From: Porticoccaceae bacterium
Lineage (GTDB): Bacteria; Pseudomonadota; Gammaproteobacteria; Pseudomonadales; Porticoccaceae
Reading direction: 5' to 3'
DNA: 38,355 bases
Assembly: GCA_028280905.1 (NCBI GenBank)
Contig: JANQKW010000065.1
Coordinates: 1-38,355 of the forward strand
Shown one piece after another: positions 23,767 through 32,752 of this stretch; positions within the stretch are counted from its first letter, which is position 1; every line of letters starts with the position of its first letter. The notes beneath the pieces are model-generated. The model did not search any database and was not told the DNA's origin. It saw nothing but the letters and a program-made list of their open reading frames with translations. The position numbers and the translations under genes were made by a program.

Positions 23767-25218
23767 TCAAGCTGACTTTCTACCCGCGGCCTTTTTCTTA
23801 ATAACGCCCGCGTTCAGCAGGGCTGCGAAGGCATCCTCCAGACATTTGCGGAGAAAATCGACATCCGGCAAGAGGCTTCTATCCGACGTGATGTTAAAGG
23901 ACATTGAGCCGTTATAGCTGGGCGTGGAGATAAACAAGCCAATGCCCTCGAGCAGGGGCGCCATCCCATAATCGCGAATTTTCTTGGCACCACACATGTA
24001 GAGGGGTTGTTGCGGACCCGGTACATTCGAGACAATCAGATTCCAGAAATTTTCGTAAACCCGCCCGCGTATTGTCAATCGAGTGATACCGGCGAGCGTC
24101 ACGCCTGGCACATGGCGGGTCAAATCTGTCATGACTCTCGCGGGTAAACCTGACTGGGCGGCTTTCGAAGATGAAGTGATCTGCTGAATTTTCCGCAGCT
24201 GATCCAGTGGCTCGGGTGTGTGGATTGGCAGCGCGACCAACATCGCTGATATATTGTTCCCGCCCATATCCGATTCATTGTGCTTGTCTCTAACGTTGAC
24301 GGGTGCCGAGGCGATAATATCTTCATCGGGCAGTTCATCATGGTGCTCCAGGTAATTCTTCAAGCCGCCGCACACCACCGCCAAAACCACGTCGTTCAGT
24401 GTTGCGCCCTCGGCTTTCCGCCTGATGGATTTCATATCTTCGAGACTAAACAACGCGGCATCATACACTCTGTGGGGTGAGATGCTGCCGTTAAAGCGCG
24501 TCTTAGGGGCGCGTTGCCCGAGTTCGGTCTGCTGTTGCCTCATGAAGAATTTTTGCACGGTATTCCACAAATCCGGAGAGTACTGCAACATTGTCCGGGC
24601 CGTTTTCAGCGGAGAGACCAGGTTGCTGAACATCGCGCGTCCGGCAATTTTCGGGATGCTGGGAGTATCGCCGAGGTCCACCTGATCCGGCAACTTCATA
24701 GCCGGGGTTCCCATGGCATCGATATCGCTGATGGCTGTGAAGAAGTAGGCGCCGGACACGCCATCAATTGCTGCATGGTGGGCGCGGGATAACAGCGCGA
24801 ACGCGCCCTCCGGCAGGCCAGCTATACTGTCGAGCCCTTCTACGACCATCATATCCCAAAGCGGACGATTCATATCCATGGGCTTGCTGAAGTGTCTTGC
24901 CGAGAGAATACAGAACTGCCGCCAGTCCCCAGGTTCGGGTAAGCGGCAGTGGGTAATGTGGTGCTCGATATCGAAGTGCTCATCTTCGACCCAGTAGGGA
25001 TAGTCAAGGTCGAGCGGCAACTTCATCAGTCGCCGTTTAAACACCGGCGATCCGTGGACTCTACTGTCCAAATGGCGAATGATGTCCTTAAACCTTACCG
25101 GCCTCTTGGGCGCGGTTGCAGGATCATAAATATTGATCCCCATGATAAAGGCGCGGTTGTTGTTCGAATCCATGTGCAGGAATGACGCATCTTGTGCGCC
25201 GAGCTGATACATTGCCAT
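23767..25218 (-). CDS. Wax ester synthase/diacylglycerol acyltransferase (WS/DGAT)
   Basis: This 483-residue protein is a bacterial WS/DGAT. The condensing motif HHAAIDG lies at residues 147-153, PLW at 119-121 (NRPLWDMMVVEG), ND in LNDVVLAVVCGG, and SNVPGP near residue 395. These enzymes join an acyl-CoA to a fatty alcohol or diacylglycerol, making wax esters or triacylglycerol as storage lipid at the inner membrane. The gene starts 11 bp after the SDR stop, so both are expected on one mRNA. That the same operator precedes this operon and a lipase gene at 31256 suggests storage and release of acyl groups are controlled together. The stop lies in the convergent gap with the MFS gene. Confidence 0.95.
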   Translation of the reverse strand: MAMYQLGAQDASFLHMDSNNNRAFIMGINIYDPATAPKRPVRFKDIIRHLDSRVHGSPVFKRRLMKLPLDLDYPYWVEDEHFDIEHHITHCRLPEPGDWRQFCILSARHFSKPMDMNRPLWDMMVVEGLDSIAGLPEGAFALLSRAHHAAIDGVSGAYFFTAISDIDAMGTPAMKLPDQVDLGDTPSIPKIAGRAMFSNLVSPLKTARTMLQYSPDLWNTVQKFFMRQQQTELGQRAPKTRFNGSISPHRVYDAALFSLEDMKSIRRKAEGATLNDVVLAVVCGGLKNYLEHHDELPDEDIIASAPVNVRDKHNESDMGGNNISAMLVALPIHTPEPLDQLRKIQQITSSSKAAQSGLPARVMTDLTRHVPGVTLAGITRLTIRGRVYENFWNLIVSNVPGPQQPLYMCGAKKIRDYGMAPLLEGIGLFISTPSYNGSMSFNITSDRSLLPDVDFLRKCLEDAFAALLNAGVIKKKAAGRKSA

Positions 25219-25229
25219 ACTGGTTGGCC

Positions 25230-26057
25230 TTATTCAGCGGCAGCCATGAGTTTGGCTGCTAGGATGCGGATATCATACTCATCGTCACCCTCGTATCGCG
25301 GCGCATACCTTTGATAAGCTTTGTTAACTGCTTCCTGCCGCGCATCGATACGGACCTTGTTGTAGGCGTGGGAAACGATATAGAACTCACCGTTTTCAAT
25401 TTGCTGCATGGCAATGTCAGTGTATTTGTCTGTGTCCATTCCCAATTGTGACATTTCCGGGTTATCGCCAAGCTCCGACCTGACAAAACCGGGGCAGATC
25501 AGGCCCACTTCCACGTAGTCCGGCATCTCTTCGCGCAACCCTTCCGTCAACGCGAGCACCGCATGCTTGGTGGAGACATAGGCGGAGGCCATGGGCACGC
25601 CGTGAAAAAAGCAATTCTCCGACCCGAGGTTGTAAATTGCCGCAGGTGTTCCCTGTTCAATGAATCTCTTGCCAAAGACGGCACAGCCGTTCCAGACGCC
25701 GAAATAGTTAACGTCGAAAATACGCCTGGCTTGTTCCTCGGGGGTATCAACGATTGGCGCATTGGGAATGATAATGCCGGCGTTATTGATGATCACATCC
25801 ACATGCCCAAACGCATTCCAGGCAAAATCGGCGAGACCTTCAACTTCGTTGCGATTGATTACGTCACAACAATAGTACTTTGCTTCGATGCCCAGTTCGG
25901 CAAGGCCGTTAACCGCTTCCTGCAATCGGTTTTCGCGGGGCTCTGCGATGACGATTTTGGCGCCCCGTTTACCGAATTGTTTGGCAAAAGAATAACCAAT
26001 GCCGGTTGCACCACCGGTGATGACGACAACACTATCTTTAAAACTTTCGATCTTCAC
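25230..26057 (-). CDS. Short-chain dehydrogenase/reductase
   Basis: This 275-residue classical SDR has TGGATGIG near residue 14 for nucleotide binding, NNAG (about 90), a serine in NLGSEN and the catalytic YVSTK. The acidic residue after beta-2 (IAEPRE) points to NAD(H), although NADP cannot be excluded. It probably oxidises or reduces a hydroxyl/keto group of a lipid or alcohol substrate. The start is GTG at 26055-26057, with AGAGGAG 8 bases before it; no ATG fits. It is the first gene of a two-gene operon with WS/DGAT and has a 39-bp regulon site about 135 bp upstream. The specific substrate is unknown. Confidence 0.92.
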   Translation of the reverse strand: MKIESFKDSVVVITGGATGIGYSFAKQFGKRGAKIVIAEPRENRLQEAVNGLAELGIEAKYYCCDVINRNEVEGLADFAWNAFGHVDVIINNAGIIIPNAPIVDTPEEQARRIFDVNYFGVWNGCAVFGKRFIEQGTPAAIYNLGSENCFFHGVPMASAYVSTKHAVLALTEGLREEMPDYVEVGLICPGFVRSELGDNPEMSQLGMDTDKYTDIAMQQIENGEFYIVSHAYNKVRIDARQEAVNKAYQRYAPRYEGDDEYDIRILAAKLMAAAE

Positions 26058-26167
26058 TTTCAGGGCTCCTCTTTATTTGACGCCTGCCGGGCATCATATT
26101 TGTGGTTATCTGAAAAGACATCGCGGCGGCCCGCCAACATGCGGTTCACAAACGTTTTGCTAGGGAT

Positions 26168-26174
26168 ATTTATA
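26168..26174 (-). promoter_or_regulatory. -10 box candidate of the SDR operon
   Basis: On the minus strand the sequence reads TATAAAT, starting 17 bases after the GCCATGG end of the regulon site. The same arrangement recurs at 31218 for the lipase gene. The distance is what is expected if the activator overlaps the -35 region. Confidence 0.5.
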
Positions 26175-26191
26175 CAACTAGCGGCTATTGA

Positions 26192-26230
26192 CCATGGCCG
26201 AAACCACTTAAAAATCGGCAAAAGTTTACA
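26192..26230 (-). promoter_or_regulatory. 39-bp regulon site upstream of the SDR-WS/DGAT operon
   Basis: Read on the minus strand it is TGT-N8-GCC-N2-TTTT-N12-GCCATGG, with GCC boxes 21 bp apart (plus-strand GGC at 26217-26219 and 26196-26198). A good -10 follows 17 bases downstream. It is one of five sites of the same length. Confidence 0.7.
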
Positions 26231-26296
26231 TCCGCGCGAATGACATGCCGGGGTTTCAGCGCAATCCTTGAACTCGAAAGACTGTCGGGCTTGTTC

Positions 26297-27850
26297 TTAT
26301 CCGACGCCTCTGCCTTGACCCCGCCAATAGGGTTCGCGAAGAACCTTTTTCAGGATTTTTCCCGCGGGGTTGCGCGGCAGCGCGTCAAGCATCTCCATTT
26401 GTCTGGGTATTTTATAACCGGCAATCTTGTCGCGGCAAAAGTCCACCAGCTCTTCCAGCGTCAGAGTTGCCCCCGACTTGGTGACAACAAAGGCCAGCAG
26501 CGCCTCGCCGAACTTCTCATCGGGTATCCCAATCACGGCGACGTCCGCCACTGCATCGTGTTTGGCCAGCGCATTTTCGACTTCAACCGGGTAGATATTT
26601 TCGCCGCCGCTGACCACCATATCCTTAATCCTGTCCTTCAGGTAGAGGTAGCCCCTGTCATCCATGCTGCCTGCATCCCCGGTGTGCAGCCATCCATCGG
26701 TGAGACTGCTAGCGGTAGCGTCGGGCAAATTATGGTAACCCAGCATATTGGTGTCGGATTTAATCCATATCTCGCCTACTTCACCGACGGGTACGTCAAC
26801 ACCTTCAGAATCCACCACTCTGGCTTGGACGCCCACCGACGGGCGGCCAGCGGAACGCAGCAATTCCGGATTGCCCGCAAGCGCTTCACGATGATCCTCC
26901 GGGGAAAGGTTAACCACCGTGCCAGTCGTTTCCGTCATGCCGTACATCTGAACAAAGTCGCATCGGAAGGCTTCCATCGCCTGGCGCAGCAGGGTTTCCG
27001 AAATCGGAGAGGCGCCATAGAAAACCTGTTTTAGCTTGCTGAAATCCCGTTCTGCTAGATCGGGCAATTGCAATATCGCCATGATCATGGCCGGCACCAG
27101 AAATATGGTATTGGTCCGATACCGTTCCAGGTCGCTCACCACCTGTTCCGGATCGAACGTCTTGTGTAACAATATGTGCTGCCCGGACCAAATTCCCAGT
27201 ACAACAGAACCTGCCCCGCCGATATGAAACATAGGCGCGCAGACAATGCTAGCGCTGCCCGCGTTGGAACGATAGGGCGTGGCAGTATCGTTCATCATCG
27301 CCAGCGAGATCACATTGTAATGAGAGAGCACCACACCCTTGGGGTTGCCGGTGGTGCCACTGGTATAGAGCTGAATAAAGGCATCGTCCTTATCCATTGC
27401 CAGTTTAGGTGTATCTAATGGAAACTGACTGATCCAGTGATCCCAATCCAGGCTGTTTGGCTGACCGTGGGCGAGCAGGGTGATGCCGTCCGGCAACTGG
27501 TCGCGTAAAGCGCCAAGTACGGACTCCATTCCCCTAAGCACCAGCAGCACCTGAATACCCGCATCGCGAATCATATAAGCGAGTTCCGCGGGTGCGAGAC
27601 GGTAGTTTAGCGGTACCGCGACAGCACCGGTTTTGCTGGCCGCCATGAACAGCAATAGGTGTTCCGCGCCGTTCTCTCCGAGTATCGCAATTCGATCGCC
27701 CTTGCCGATACCCAACGTCAACAGGCCGTTGGCGAAGCGGTTGGATAGGGCGCGTATCTCGCCGTAGGCGAGTGTGTTGTCACCCTGGGTAAGACAGGGC
27801 GCATCGGGCGTATTACGAGCGTAGTAGTCGAGAAAGTCATGAACGAGCAA
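26297..27850 (-). CDS. Acyl-CoA synthetase (AMP-binding)
   Basis: This is a 517-residue ANL-family ligase. Motifs are LYTSGTTGNPKGVVLSH for ATP, YGMTETTG, WLHTGDAG, YLKDRIKDMVVSGGENIYP and the C-terminal catalytic lysine in NPAGKILKK. It makes acyl-AMP and then acyl-CoA, activating a carboxylic acid for beta-oxidation. The start is taken as TTG at 27848-27850, because GGAGGG precedes it at 6 bases; an upstream in-frame TTG at 27877 has no such site. The gene lies 133 bp behind the alcohol dehydrogenase on the same strand and has no regulon site of its own, so it probably extends the ALDH-ADH transcript. Chain specificity is unknown. Confidence 0.94.
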   Translation of the reverse strand: MLVHDFLDYYARNTPDAPCLTQGDNTLAYGEIRALSNRFANGLLTLGIGKGDRIAILGENGAEHLLLFMAASKTGAVAVPLNYRLAPAELAYMIRDAGIQVLLVLRGMESVLGALRDQLPDGITLLAHGQPNSLDWDHWISQFPLDTPKLAMDKDDAFIQLYTSGTTGNPKGVVLSHYNVISLAMMNDTATPYRSNAGSASIVCAPMFHIGGAGSVVLGIWSGQHILLHKTFDPEQVVSDLERYRTNTIFLVPAMIMAILQLPDLAERDFSKLKQVFYGASPISETLLRQAMEAFRCDFVQMYGMTETTGTVVNLSPEDHREALAGNPELLRSAGRPSVGVQARVVDSEGVDVPVGEVGEIWIKSDTNMLGYHNLPDATASSLTDGWLHTGDAGSMDDRGYLYLKDRIKDMVVSGGENIYPVEVENALAKHDAVADVAVIGIPDEKFGEALLAFVVTKSGATLTLEELVDFCRDKIAGYKIPRQMEMLDALPRNPAGKILKKVLREPYWRGQGRGVG

Positions 27851-27983
27851 GGTTCGCCCTCCGTAATGGTTTTTCAATTCTGCAGGCGATGATAGCGGTG
27901 TTATCGTTTGGTCGCCAGGGAAAACATGAACAGTGAATTATTCTAATCAGGCGGCACGAATACGGAGATCTGGCGAGCCGCGT

Positions 27984-29102
27984 TCAACCAATCCGCAACA
28001 CAGGCTTCACTGCCTTACCCGACAGAGCATCATCGATTGCCCGGTTGATATCCTGAAAATCGTAGTAACTGATCAGTTTGTCGATTGGAAACTCTCCGGC
28101 CTGATAATGCTCAATCAACTGAGGAATAAAGATATCGGGGATGCTGTCGCCCTCTAAAACCCCGGCTACCGTTCTGCCGTAATGGATATCTCCCGTCTCA
28201 AATTCCAGTTTTGCCCCCGGTTTAGCGGCGCCTCCTACGAGCAGGGTTCCACGAAGGTGCAGCGCTGTAATGGCGTCGGACAGTACCGCCTTGATTGAGG
28301 TTGTATCCAGAATGCCATCTAAACCGCCACCCGATAATAAATCGCCTCCCGAGATTTCCAGCATACGGGCGGACACTTGCTTTTCTTCGGCGCTGTTTAT
28401 TGTGTGCGTAGCGCCCAGTTCTCTGGCCAGTTCCAGACGTGACGCCTGGATGTCTACCGCGATAATCGTGGAACAGCCGGCAAGTTTGGCGCCCATAATG
28501 GCGCTTAAACCGACCGATCCTGTACCTATCACCGCCACCTGCATACCCGGCTTGGCGCGCAACGTATTTATCACGGCGCCCGCCCCGGTTTGTATACCGC
28601 AGCCCAGCGGCGCCACAACGTCCAGCGGGACGTCCTGCCCTACTTTTACGACGCTCCTCTCGGTCGCAATAGAGTAGGTTGCAAAGGAAGACTGGCAGAA
28701 AAAGTGGCCACTTATCGGCTTATTATTCCGCGAATAAGAACTCTTTCCGTTGGGTCGGGTTCCCGACATATTTTCAAAGAGTGCTTGCCGGCAATAAGTG
28801 GGAAATCCCGTTTGACAATGCCGGCATTTGCCACAAGAGCCGACGGTCATCACAACGGGGTCGCCGGGGGCTACCTTGGAAACGCCGGCACCGACTTTTT
28901 CAACGATTCCCGCTCCTTCGTGGCCCAGTATCGCGGGGAAGGGGATGGGATAATTGCCGCCTCTGGCGCCCACGTCAGTATGACAAATACCACAGGCTTT
29001 GACTCTAACCAGAACTTCACCGATACCAGGCTCCTCCAATTCAACATCGCTAAATACGAATCTCTCGTCGGCCTGTTCCACGACTGCAGCTCTTATTTGC
29101 AT
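27984..29102 (-). CDS. Zn-dependent alcohol dehydrogenase (aryl-alcohol dehydrogenase-like)
   Basis: This 372-residue medium-chain dehydrogenase has the catalytic zinc ligands Cys40 and His61-Glu62 (ILGHEGAGIVE) with the third Cys in PLGCGIQTGAG, the structural zinc Cys set at 90, 93, 96 and 104 (GSCGKCRHC...C), and the nucleotide fold GTGSVGLSAIMGAKLAG. The sequence resembles benzyl/aryl- or terpene-alcohol dehydrogenases more than short-chain ADHs, judged by motifs only. It would oxidise an alcohol to an aldehyde, which the adjacent aldehyde dehydrogenase could take further. GGGAG lies before ATG 29102. The gap to the aldehyde dehydrogenase stop is only 19 bp, so they are co-transcribed. 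Confidence 0.92.
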   Translation of the reverse strand: MQIRAAVVEQADERFVFSDVELEEPGIGEVLVRVKACGICHTDVGARGGNYPIPFPAILGHEGAGIVEKVGAGVSKVAPGDPVVMTVGSCGKCRHCQTGFPTYCRQALFENMSGTRPNGKSSYSRNNKPISGHFFCQSSFATYSIATERSVVKVGQDVPLDVVAPLGCGIQTGAGAVINTLRAKPGMQVAVIGTGSVGLSAIMGAKLAGCSTIIAVDIQASRLELARELGATHTINSAEEKQVSARMLEISGGDLLSGGGLDGILDTTSIKAVLSDAITALHLRGTLLVGGAAKPGAKLEFETGDIHYGRTVAGVLEGDSIPDIFIPQLIEHYQAGEFPIDKLISYYDFQDINRAIDDALSGKAVKPVLRIG

Positions 29103-29121
29103 AGTTTTCTCCCGCGTTATT

Positions 29122-30561
29122 TTAGATAAGCTGCATCGTAACGTTCTTCAATTGCAGGTAGTCGTGCAGTGCGGCGACACCTTTCTCGCGGCCCAAACCG
29201 CTTTTCTTATATCCACCCATTGGTGCTTCGATGGAAAAGTCGTGATAGGTGTTGATATAGACGGTACCCGCCTTAATTTTGGCGGCAACGCGATGGGCGC
29301 GACTGGCGTTTTGTGTCCAGACGCCTGAACTCAAGCCGTATTCCGTATCGTTCGCGATTTGAATGGCCTCTTCTTCAGTATCAAAAGGAATCAATACACC
29401 CACCGGGCCAAAGATCTCCTCTCGGACAACACGCATGTCCGGTGTTACGTCGGTATAAATCGTGGGCTTGATGTAAAGGCCCTGGTCCAACCCCGGCCCC
29501 GTTGCCTGCTCGCCGCCTGCAAGGCAGGTGGCGCCTTGTTGTTTTGCACTTTCGAAAAAGCCCAGCACCTTTTCGAATTGCATCCTGTTGGCCATAGGTC
29601 CCAGGGTCGGGAACTCCTTGTCCAGACCAATGGGGAAATGATTCGCGGCCTCGGCAATCATGGCGCTGAATTGATCGAAGATACTACGCTGCACCAACAC
29701 CCGTGTGCCCGAGGTGCAGATTTGACCGGTATTTGCCACAAAGCCAAACAACACCATGGGCGCCGCCGCTTCAAGGTTGGCGTCTTCAAACACTATGTTA
29801 GGTGATTTGCCGCCGAGTTCTAGGGTAACCGGCATCACTTTTTTCGCGGCGATTTCAGCGATGGCCTGGCCGGTGGCAACCGATCCCGTGAATGCGACCT
29901 TCTCGACCAGCGGGTGTTCTACCAAGGGCGCGCCTACCTCGTTGCCCAATCCCGTAACCACGTTGAATACGCCGTCGGGGAAGCCGACCTCGGTGGCCAG
30001 TTTAGCTAATTCCAACGAGGACAGCGATGTGTACTCACTGGGTTTAAGCACCACGGAGTTGCCCACCGCAAGCGCCGGTGCGCAGCTGCGGCAAGCTTGA
30101 TTCAGCGGCCCGTTCCAAGGCGTGATGACGCCGACGACTCCGTAAGGTTCGTAACGGTTATAAACGAGTTTATCCGAAGTAATAGGGATGGTGTCTCCAA
30201 GAACCGAGGTGGCAAGCCCGCCGTAGTAGTGGAAGTAGTCGGCTGAGCCTTGGATAGCCAACCGCGCCAATCCAATCGGATTGCCCATTTCCCGAGAATC
30301 GAGCTGTGCTAAGGGCTCCAGGTTCTGTTCGATTGCTACCGCAAGCTTTTCCATCAGTTTGCCGCGTTCGAACGGAGAAATATCGGCCCACACCTCGCTT
30401 GCGGCCTGGGCTGCCCGCGCGGCTTTGTCTACATCTTGTTGCGTGCCTCTGGCAACTTTGGCGACAATTGATCCGTCCGCGGGGTTTTCCGAATCTAAAT
30501 ATTCCCCCGAACTCGGCGCTGCGCTCTGGCCATTGATGAACATATCGGCTTGCCTGGTCAT
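29122..30561 (-). CDS. NAD-dependent aldehyde dehydrogenase
   Basis: This 479-residue enzyme has all ALDH motifs: ITPWNGPL with Asn150, LKPSEYTSLSSLELA, FTGSVATG for the cofactor, Glu248 in LELGGKSPNIV and nucleophile Cys282 in ANTGQICTSGTR. It converts an aldehyde to a carboxylic acid. It is the first gene of a likely ALDH-ADH-acyl-CoA-synthetase operon, an order that describes alcohol to aldehyde to acid to CoA ester. GGAGG stands before ATG 30561. A 39-bp regulon site begins about 100 bp upstream, sharing a 20-bp exact match with the site of the TonB receptor gene. Confidence 0.95.
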   Translation of the reverse strand: MTRQADMFINGQSAAPSSGEYLDSENPADGSIVAKVARGTQQDVDKAARAAQAASEVWADISPFERGKLMEKLAVAIEQNLEPLAQLDSREMGNPIGLARLAIQGSADYFHYYGGLATSVLGDTIPITSDKLVYNRYEPYGVVGVITPWNGPLNQACRSCAPALAVGNSVVLKPSEYTSLSSLELAKLATEVGFPDGVFNVVTGLGNEVGAPLVEHPLVEKVAFTGSVATGQAIAEIAAKKVMPVTLELGGKSPNIVFEDANLEAAAPMVLFGFVANTGQICTSGTRVLVQRSIFDQFSAMIAEAANHFPIGLDKEFPTLGPMANRMQFEKVLGFFESAKQQGATCLAGGEQATGPGLDQGLYIKPTIYTDVTPDMRVVREEIFGPVGVLIPFDTEEEAIQIANDTEYGLSSGVWTQNASRAHRVAAKIKAGTVYINTYHDFSIEAPMGGYKKSGLGREKGVAALHDYLQLKNVTMQLI

Positions 30562-30659
30562 GAATCCTCCGAAAAATTATTCAGGCGGCTATGTCGAGGC
30601 CCGAAGCCCCTGCGGCAGCCGACATTGGATTCAATATTCGTATAGACAATACATATTAA

Positions 30660-30698
30660 CCATGGCCTTATATCCAAAAAAACCGGCAATAATTTACA
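30660..30698 (-). promoter_or_regulatory. 39-bp regulon site upstream of the ALDH operon
   Basis: On the minus strand it reads TGT-N8-GCC-N2-TTTT-N12-GCCATGG, GCC boxes 21 bp apart. Its central 20 bp (plus 30673-30692) are identical, in reverse complement, to 33858-33877 upstream of the TonB receptor. A -10-like TATACG lies 15 bases downstream (plus 30639-30644). Confidence 0.75.
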
Positions 30699-30836
30699 TT
30701 GGCTCGAACACCTGCAACTATCGGGCGCCAGCAGATTCACTAGCACCTGTGAGTCTGCGCTTAATCAGACATTTTCCGAAGACGGTTTCTAGACGGCTCG
30801 GCGGTAGCAATGTGCCAATAGTGGGCCTTTTTGGGA

Positions 30837-30952
30837 TTGGTTTGGTGCCACTAGCCCGCGGCCATCAGCGAACAGTGTTTGAGACTCGCTGTGAACCCGT
30901 CCCTGGGCGCTCCGCACCCGCTTCCCTGCCGGTGAGGGTCACAAACACTGTT
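30837..30952 (+). repeat. Structured repeat, copy A
   Basis: The hairpin runs 30871-30952 (82 nt): outer arms AAC-AGTG-TTTG and CAAA-CACT-GTT pair perfectly over 11 bp, continuing with one mismatch. Two inner hairpins are CCC-GTCCCT-GGG (30896-30907) and ACCCGC-TTCCCT-GCCGGT (30916-30933). The 34-nt leader before it is shared with copy C in 28 of 34 positions. It has no coding capacity. Confidence 0.85.
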
Positions 30953-31013
30953 CCCAGACGGCCGCTTACGGTGGTGCTAACGGCGCTACAAATGGGACCT
31001 GAATTAGCGGGTG

Positions 31014-31131
31014 TCTAGGAACGTCTTTTGAGACCCTCGTCGACACGGATGTCGACGCGGAGCTTACAGGGACGTATTCACAGCGAGTCTCAAAAGACGT
31101 TCCTAGATAGCCGCGGATATGTAGCACCCAA
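31014..31131 (-). repeat. Structured repeat, copy B (inverted)
   Basis: A perfect 21-bp stem (31014-31034 with 31087-31107) encloses a 52-nt core that matches copy C in reverse complement in 51 of 52 positions. The arm tetranucleotide is GTCT/AGAC, unlike A and C, but still fully paired. The leader on its right side (to about 31131) matches those of A and C in part (CCGCGGCTATC). Confidence 0.85.
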
Positions 31132-31159
31132 GTAAAACTAATGCGATATTTTTGGAAGA

Positions 31160-31198
31160 TGTAATTTTATGCCGATTTTATAGACGCTACCGCCATGG
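31160..31198 (+). promoter_or_regulatory. 39-bp regulon site upstream of the patatin lipase
   Basis: TGT-N8-GCC-N2-TTTT-N12-GCCATGG, with GCC at 31171 and 31192 (21 bp). A -10-like TATATAA lies at 31218-31224, 19 bases downstream, and the ATG is at 31256. Confidence 0.7.
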
Positions 31199-31255
31199 TG
31201 AGAAAGCCTCTCGGTGCTATATAAAACAGAACCAGGGTAAATAATCGCATCTAAT

Positions 31256-32731
31256 ATGTTCGGCAGCCAATACAAGCTAAATCTGGATAGTGCAAAGTCC
31301 TACGAAGAATGGAAGAACGCGGCCATTGCCTATGATGAATCAAATGGCATGGCTCAATGGAAGTCACAAGAGGCATCCTCGCTCTACGACAATCAAGCGG
31401 TACGCATGCGCTACGACAAGCTCGTTATGCTCAAGAAGGCAGACGATGCAGAGGGCCTGCTATTCACGCTCAACGAGGGGATTCACGGTAACATTGGTTC
31501 CATGGGTAATCCAGCGCTGTATAGAAGGGCGGCGTTCGGAACCAAGGATTTAATACAGGCCTACATCAATGAGATCTCGGATGCGCTGAAATATATTGCT
31601 GCGCTGCAAGATCAACGCATCAGTTTTGAGGAGCGCTTGGACTTTTTCCGGCGCGCAAGCCACTGTTTTGGGCGGCCGGCGTTGATGTTAAGCGGGGCCG
31701 GCAGCCTCGGATTCTTCCACCTGGGCGTAGTCAATACATTGCTAGCGCAGGATTTACTACCGGATTGCATATCGGGTTCCAGCGCGGGAGCTGTTATGGC
31801 TGCGATACTGGGTTGCAATAAAAATACACGAATCGACGCCATCATCAACCTTAATCGCAACGACGCGCAGATGCTGAAAACACCGTTGATTCTTCAGCAA
31901 GGAACAAGTGATGAGGGCAAAAGATTCAGCGTGCCAGGCACGCAGGGGCTGGAGGAGGCGGTCACTAGTGTGATACCTGATATGACCTTCCAGGAAGCCT
32001 ATGAACTTACCGGAAGAGAGATCAATATCAGTGTGGCTCCCGCAGAGAAACACCAGACGTCTCGTCTTCTCAACGCCACCACCTCGCCGAACATCTTGGT
32101 GCGCTCCGCGGTGCTGGCATCCTGTTCAATTCCGGGGCTCTACCCTCCAAGGACGCTACTGTGCAAAAATGCGCAGGGGGAAACCGTGGAATACCTGTCG
32201 CAACGCAAATGGATCGACGGGTCGATCACCGATGATCTGCCGTCCAAGCGATTGGCGCGGCTCTATGGGGTGAACTATTTCATTGTCAGTCAGGCGAATC
32301 CGCTTGCGGTGCCGTTTATGACCGATTCGAAAGGGAGTACCGGGCTAATCAATACTATGTATCGTTTTGCCAACAATACCGTGAGGGGACTGATCGACAT
32401 GAATTATCAACTCGTGCACCGTTATATCCCGAATCAGGATGTGGAACGCATGTTAGGCATTTTTCAATCTTTGGCGACCCAAAATTATGCGGGTGATGTC
32501 ACGGTGACGCCGAAGCTGCAACCGAAACATTACCTTAAGTCGCTTTCCGCGCTCTCTACGCAGGATGCCATGGAGCTTTTTCGGCTGGGGGAGAAGAGCA
32601 TTTGGCCAAAAATTGAGATGATTCGAAACTGTACTAGGGTAGCTGATCTACTACTCAAAATTAGCGCCGATTATGAAGCCAGGGTGATGACCGGAACCGC
32701 GGGAAGTAAACTTGTAGCGGTGAACGGATAG
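31256..32731 (+). CDS. Patatin-like lipase with DUF3336-type N-terminus
   Basis: This 491-residue protein has a helical N-terminal part of about 135 residues that looks like DUF3336 (SYEEWKNAAIAYDESNG), then a patatin domain: anion-hole LSGAGSLGFFHLG (145-157), nucleophile Ser176 in GSSAG (174-178) and the dyad Asp321 in WIDGS. The arrangement is that of the Tgl3/4/5-SDP1 type triacylglycerol lipases, also common in marine gammaproteobacteria. It would free fatty acids from stored or incoming lipid. No signal peptide is seen, so it is probably cytoplasmic or membrane-associated. A 39-bp regulon site and a good -10 precede it. It converges with the AraC-type gene. Confidence 0.92.
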   Translation: MFGSQYKLNLDSAKSYEEWKNAAIAYDESNGMAQWKSQEASSLYDNQAVRMRYDKLVMLKKADDAEGLLFTLNEGIHGNIGSMGNPALYRRAAFGTKDLIQAYINEISDALKYIAALQDQRISFEERLDFFRRASHCFGRPALMLSGAGSLGFFHLGVVNTLLAQDLLPDCISGSSAGAVMAAILGCNKNTRIDAIINLNRNDAQMLKTPLILQQGTSDEGKRFSVPGTQGLEEAVTSVIPDMTFQEAYELTGREINISVAPAEKHQTSRLLNATTSPNILVRSAVLASCSIPGLYPPRTLLCKNAQGETVEYLSQRKWIDGSITDDLPSKRLARLYGVNYFIVSQANPLAVPFMTDSKGSTGLINTMYRFANNTVRGLIDMNYQLVHRYIPNQDVERMLGIFQSLATQNYAGDVTVTPKLQPKHYLKSLSALSTQDAMELFRLGEKSIWPKIEMIRNCTRVADLLLKISADYEARVMTGTAGSKLVAVNG

Positions 32732-32752
32732 TGGATTGGCAGTTTAATAAAA

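Larger units (their letters stand above)
30562..31255. other. 694-bp gene-free region
   Basis: It holds the promoter and regulon site of the ALDH operon (30639-30698), a stretch at 30700-30836 in which nothing was recognised, the structured repeats A and B, and the promoter of the patatin gene (31160-31224). No credible gene is present. Confidence 0.75.

Noticed and set aside
26240-27034. Plus-strand open frame opposite to the acyl-CoA synthetase
   Set aside because: The minus strand encodes all ANL-family motifs; the opposite frame shows none.
30837-31107. Structured repeats as integron attC sites (AAC...GTT ends, variable palindrome)
   Set aside because: The ends do not follow RYYYAAC and GTTRRRY (they read GGGAAC/GTTCCC or AGGAAC/GTTCCT), the copies share most of their core sequence, and no integrase or cassette array is present.
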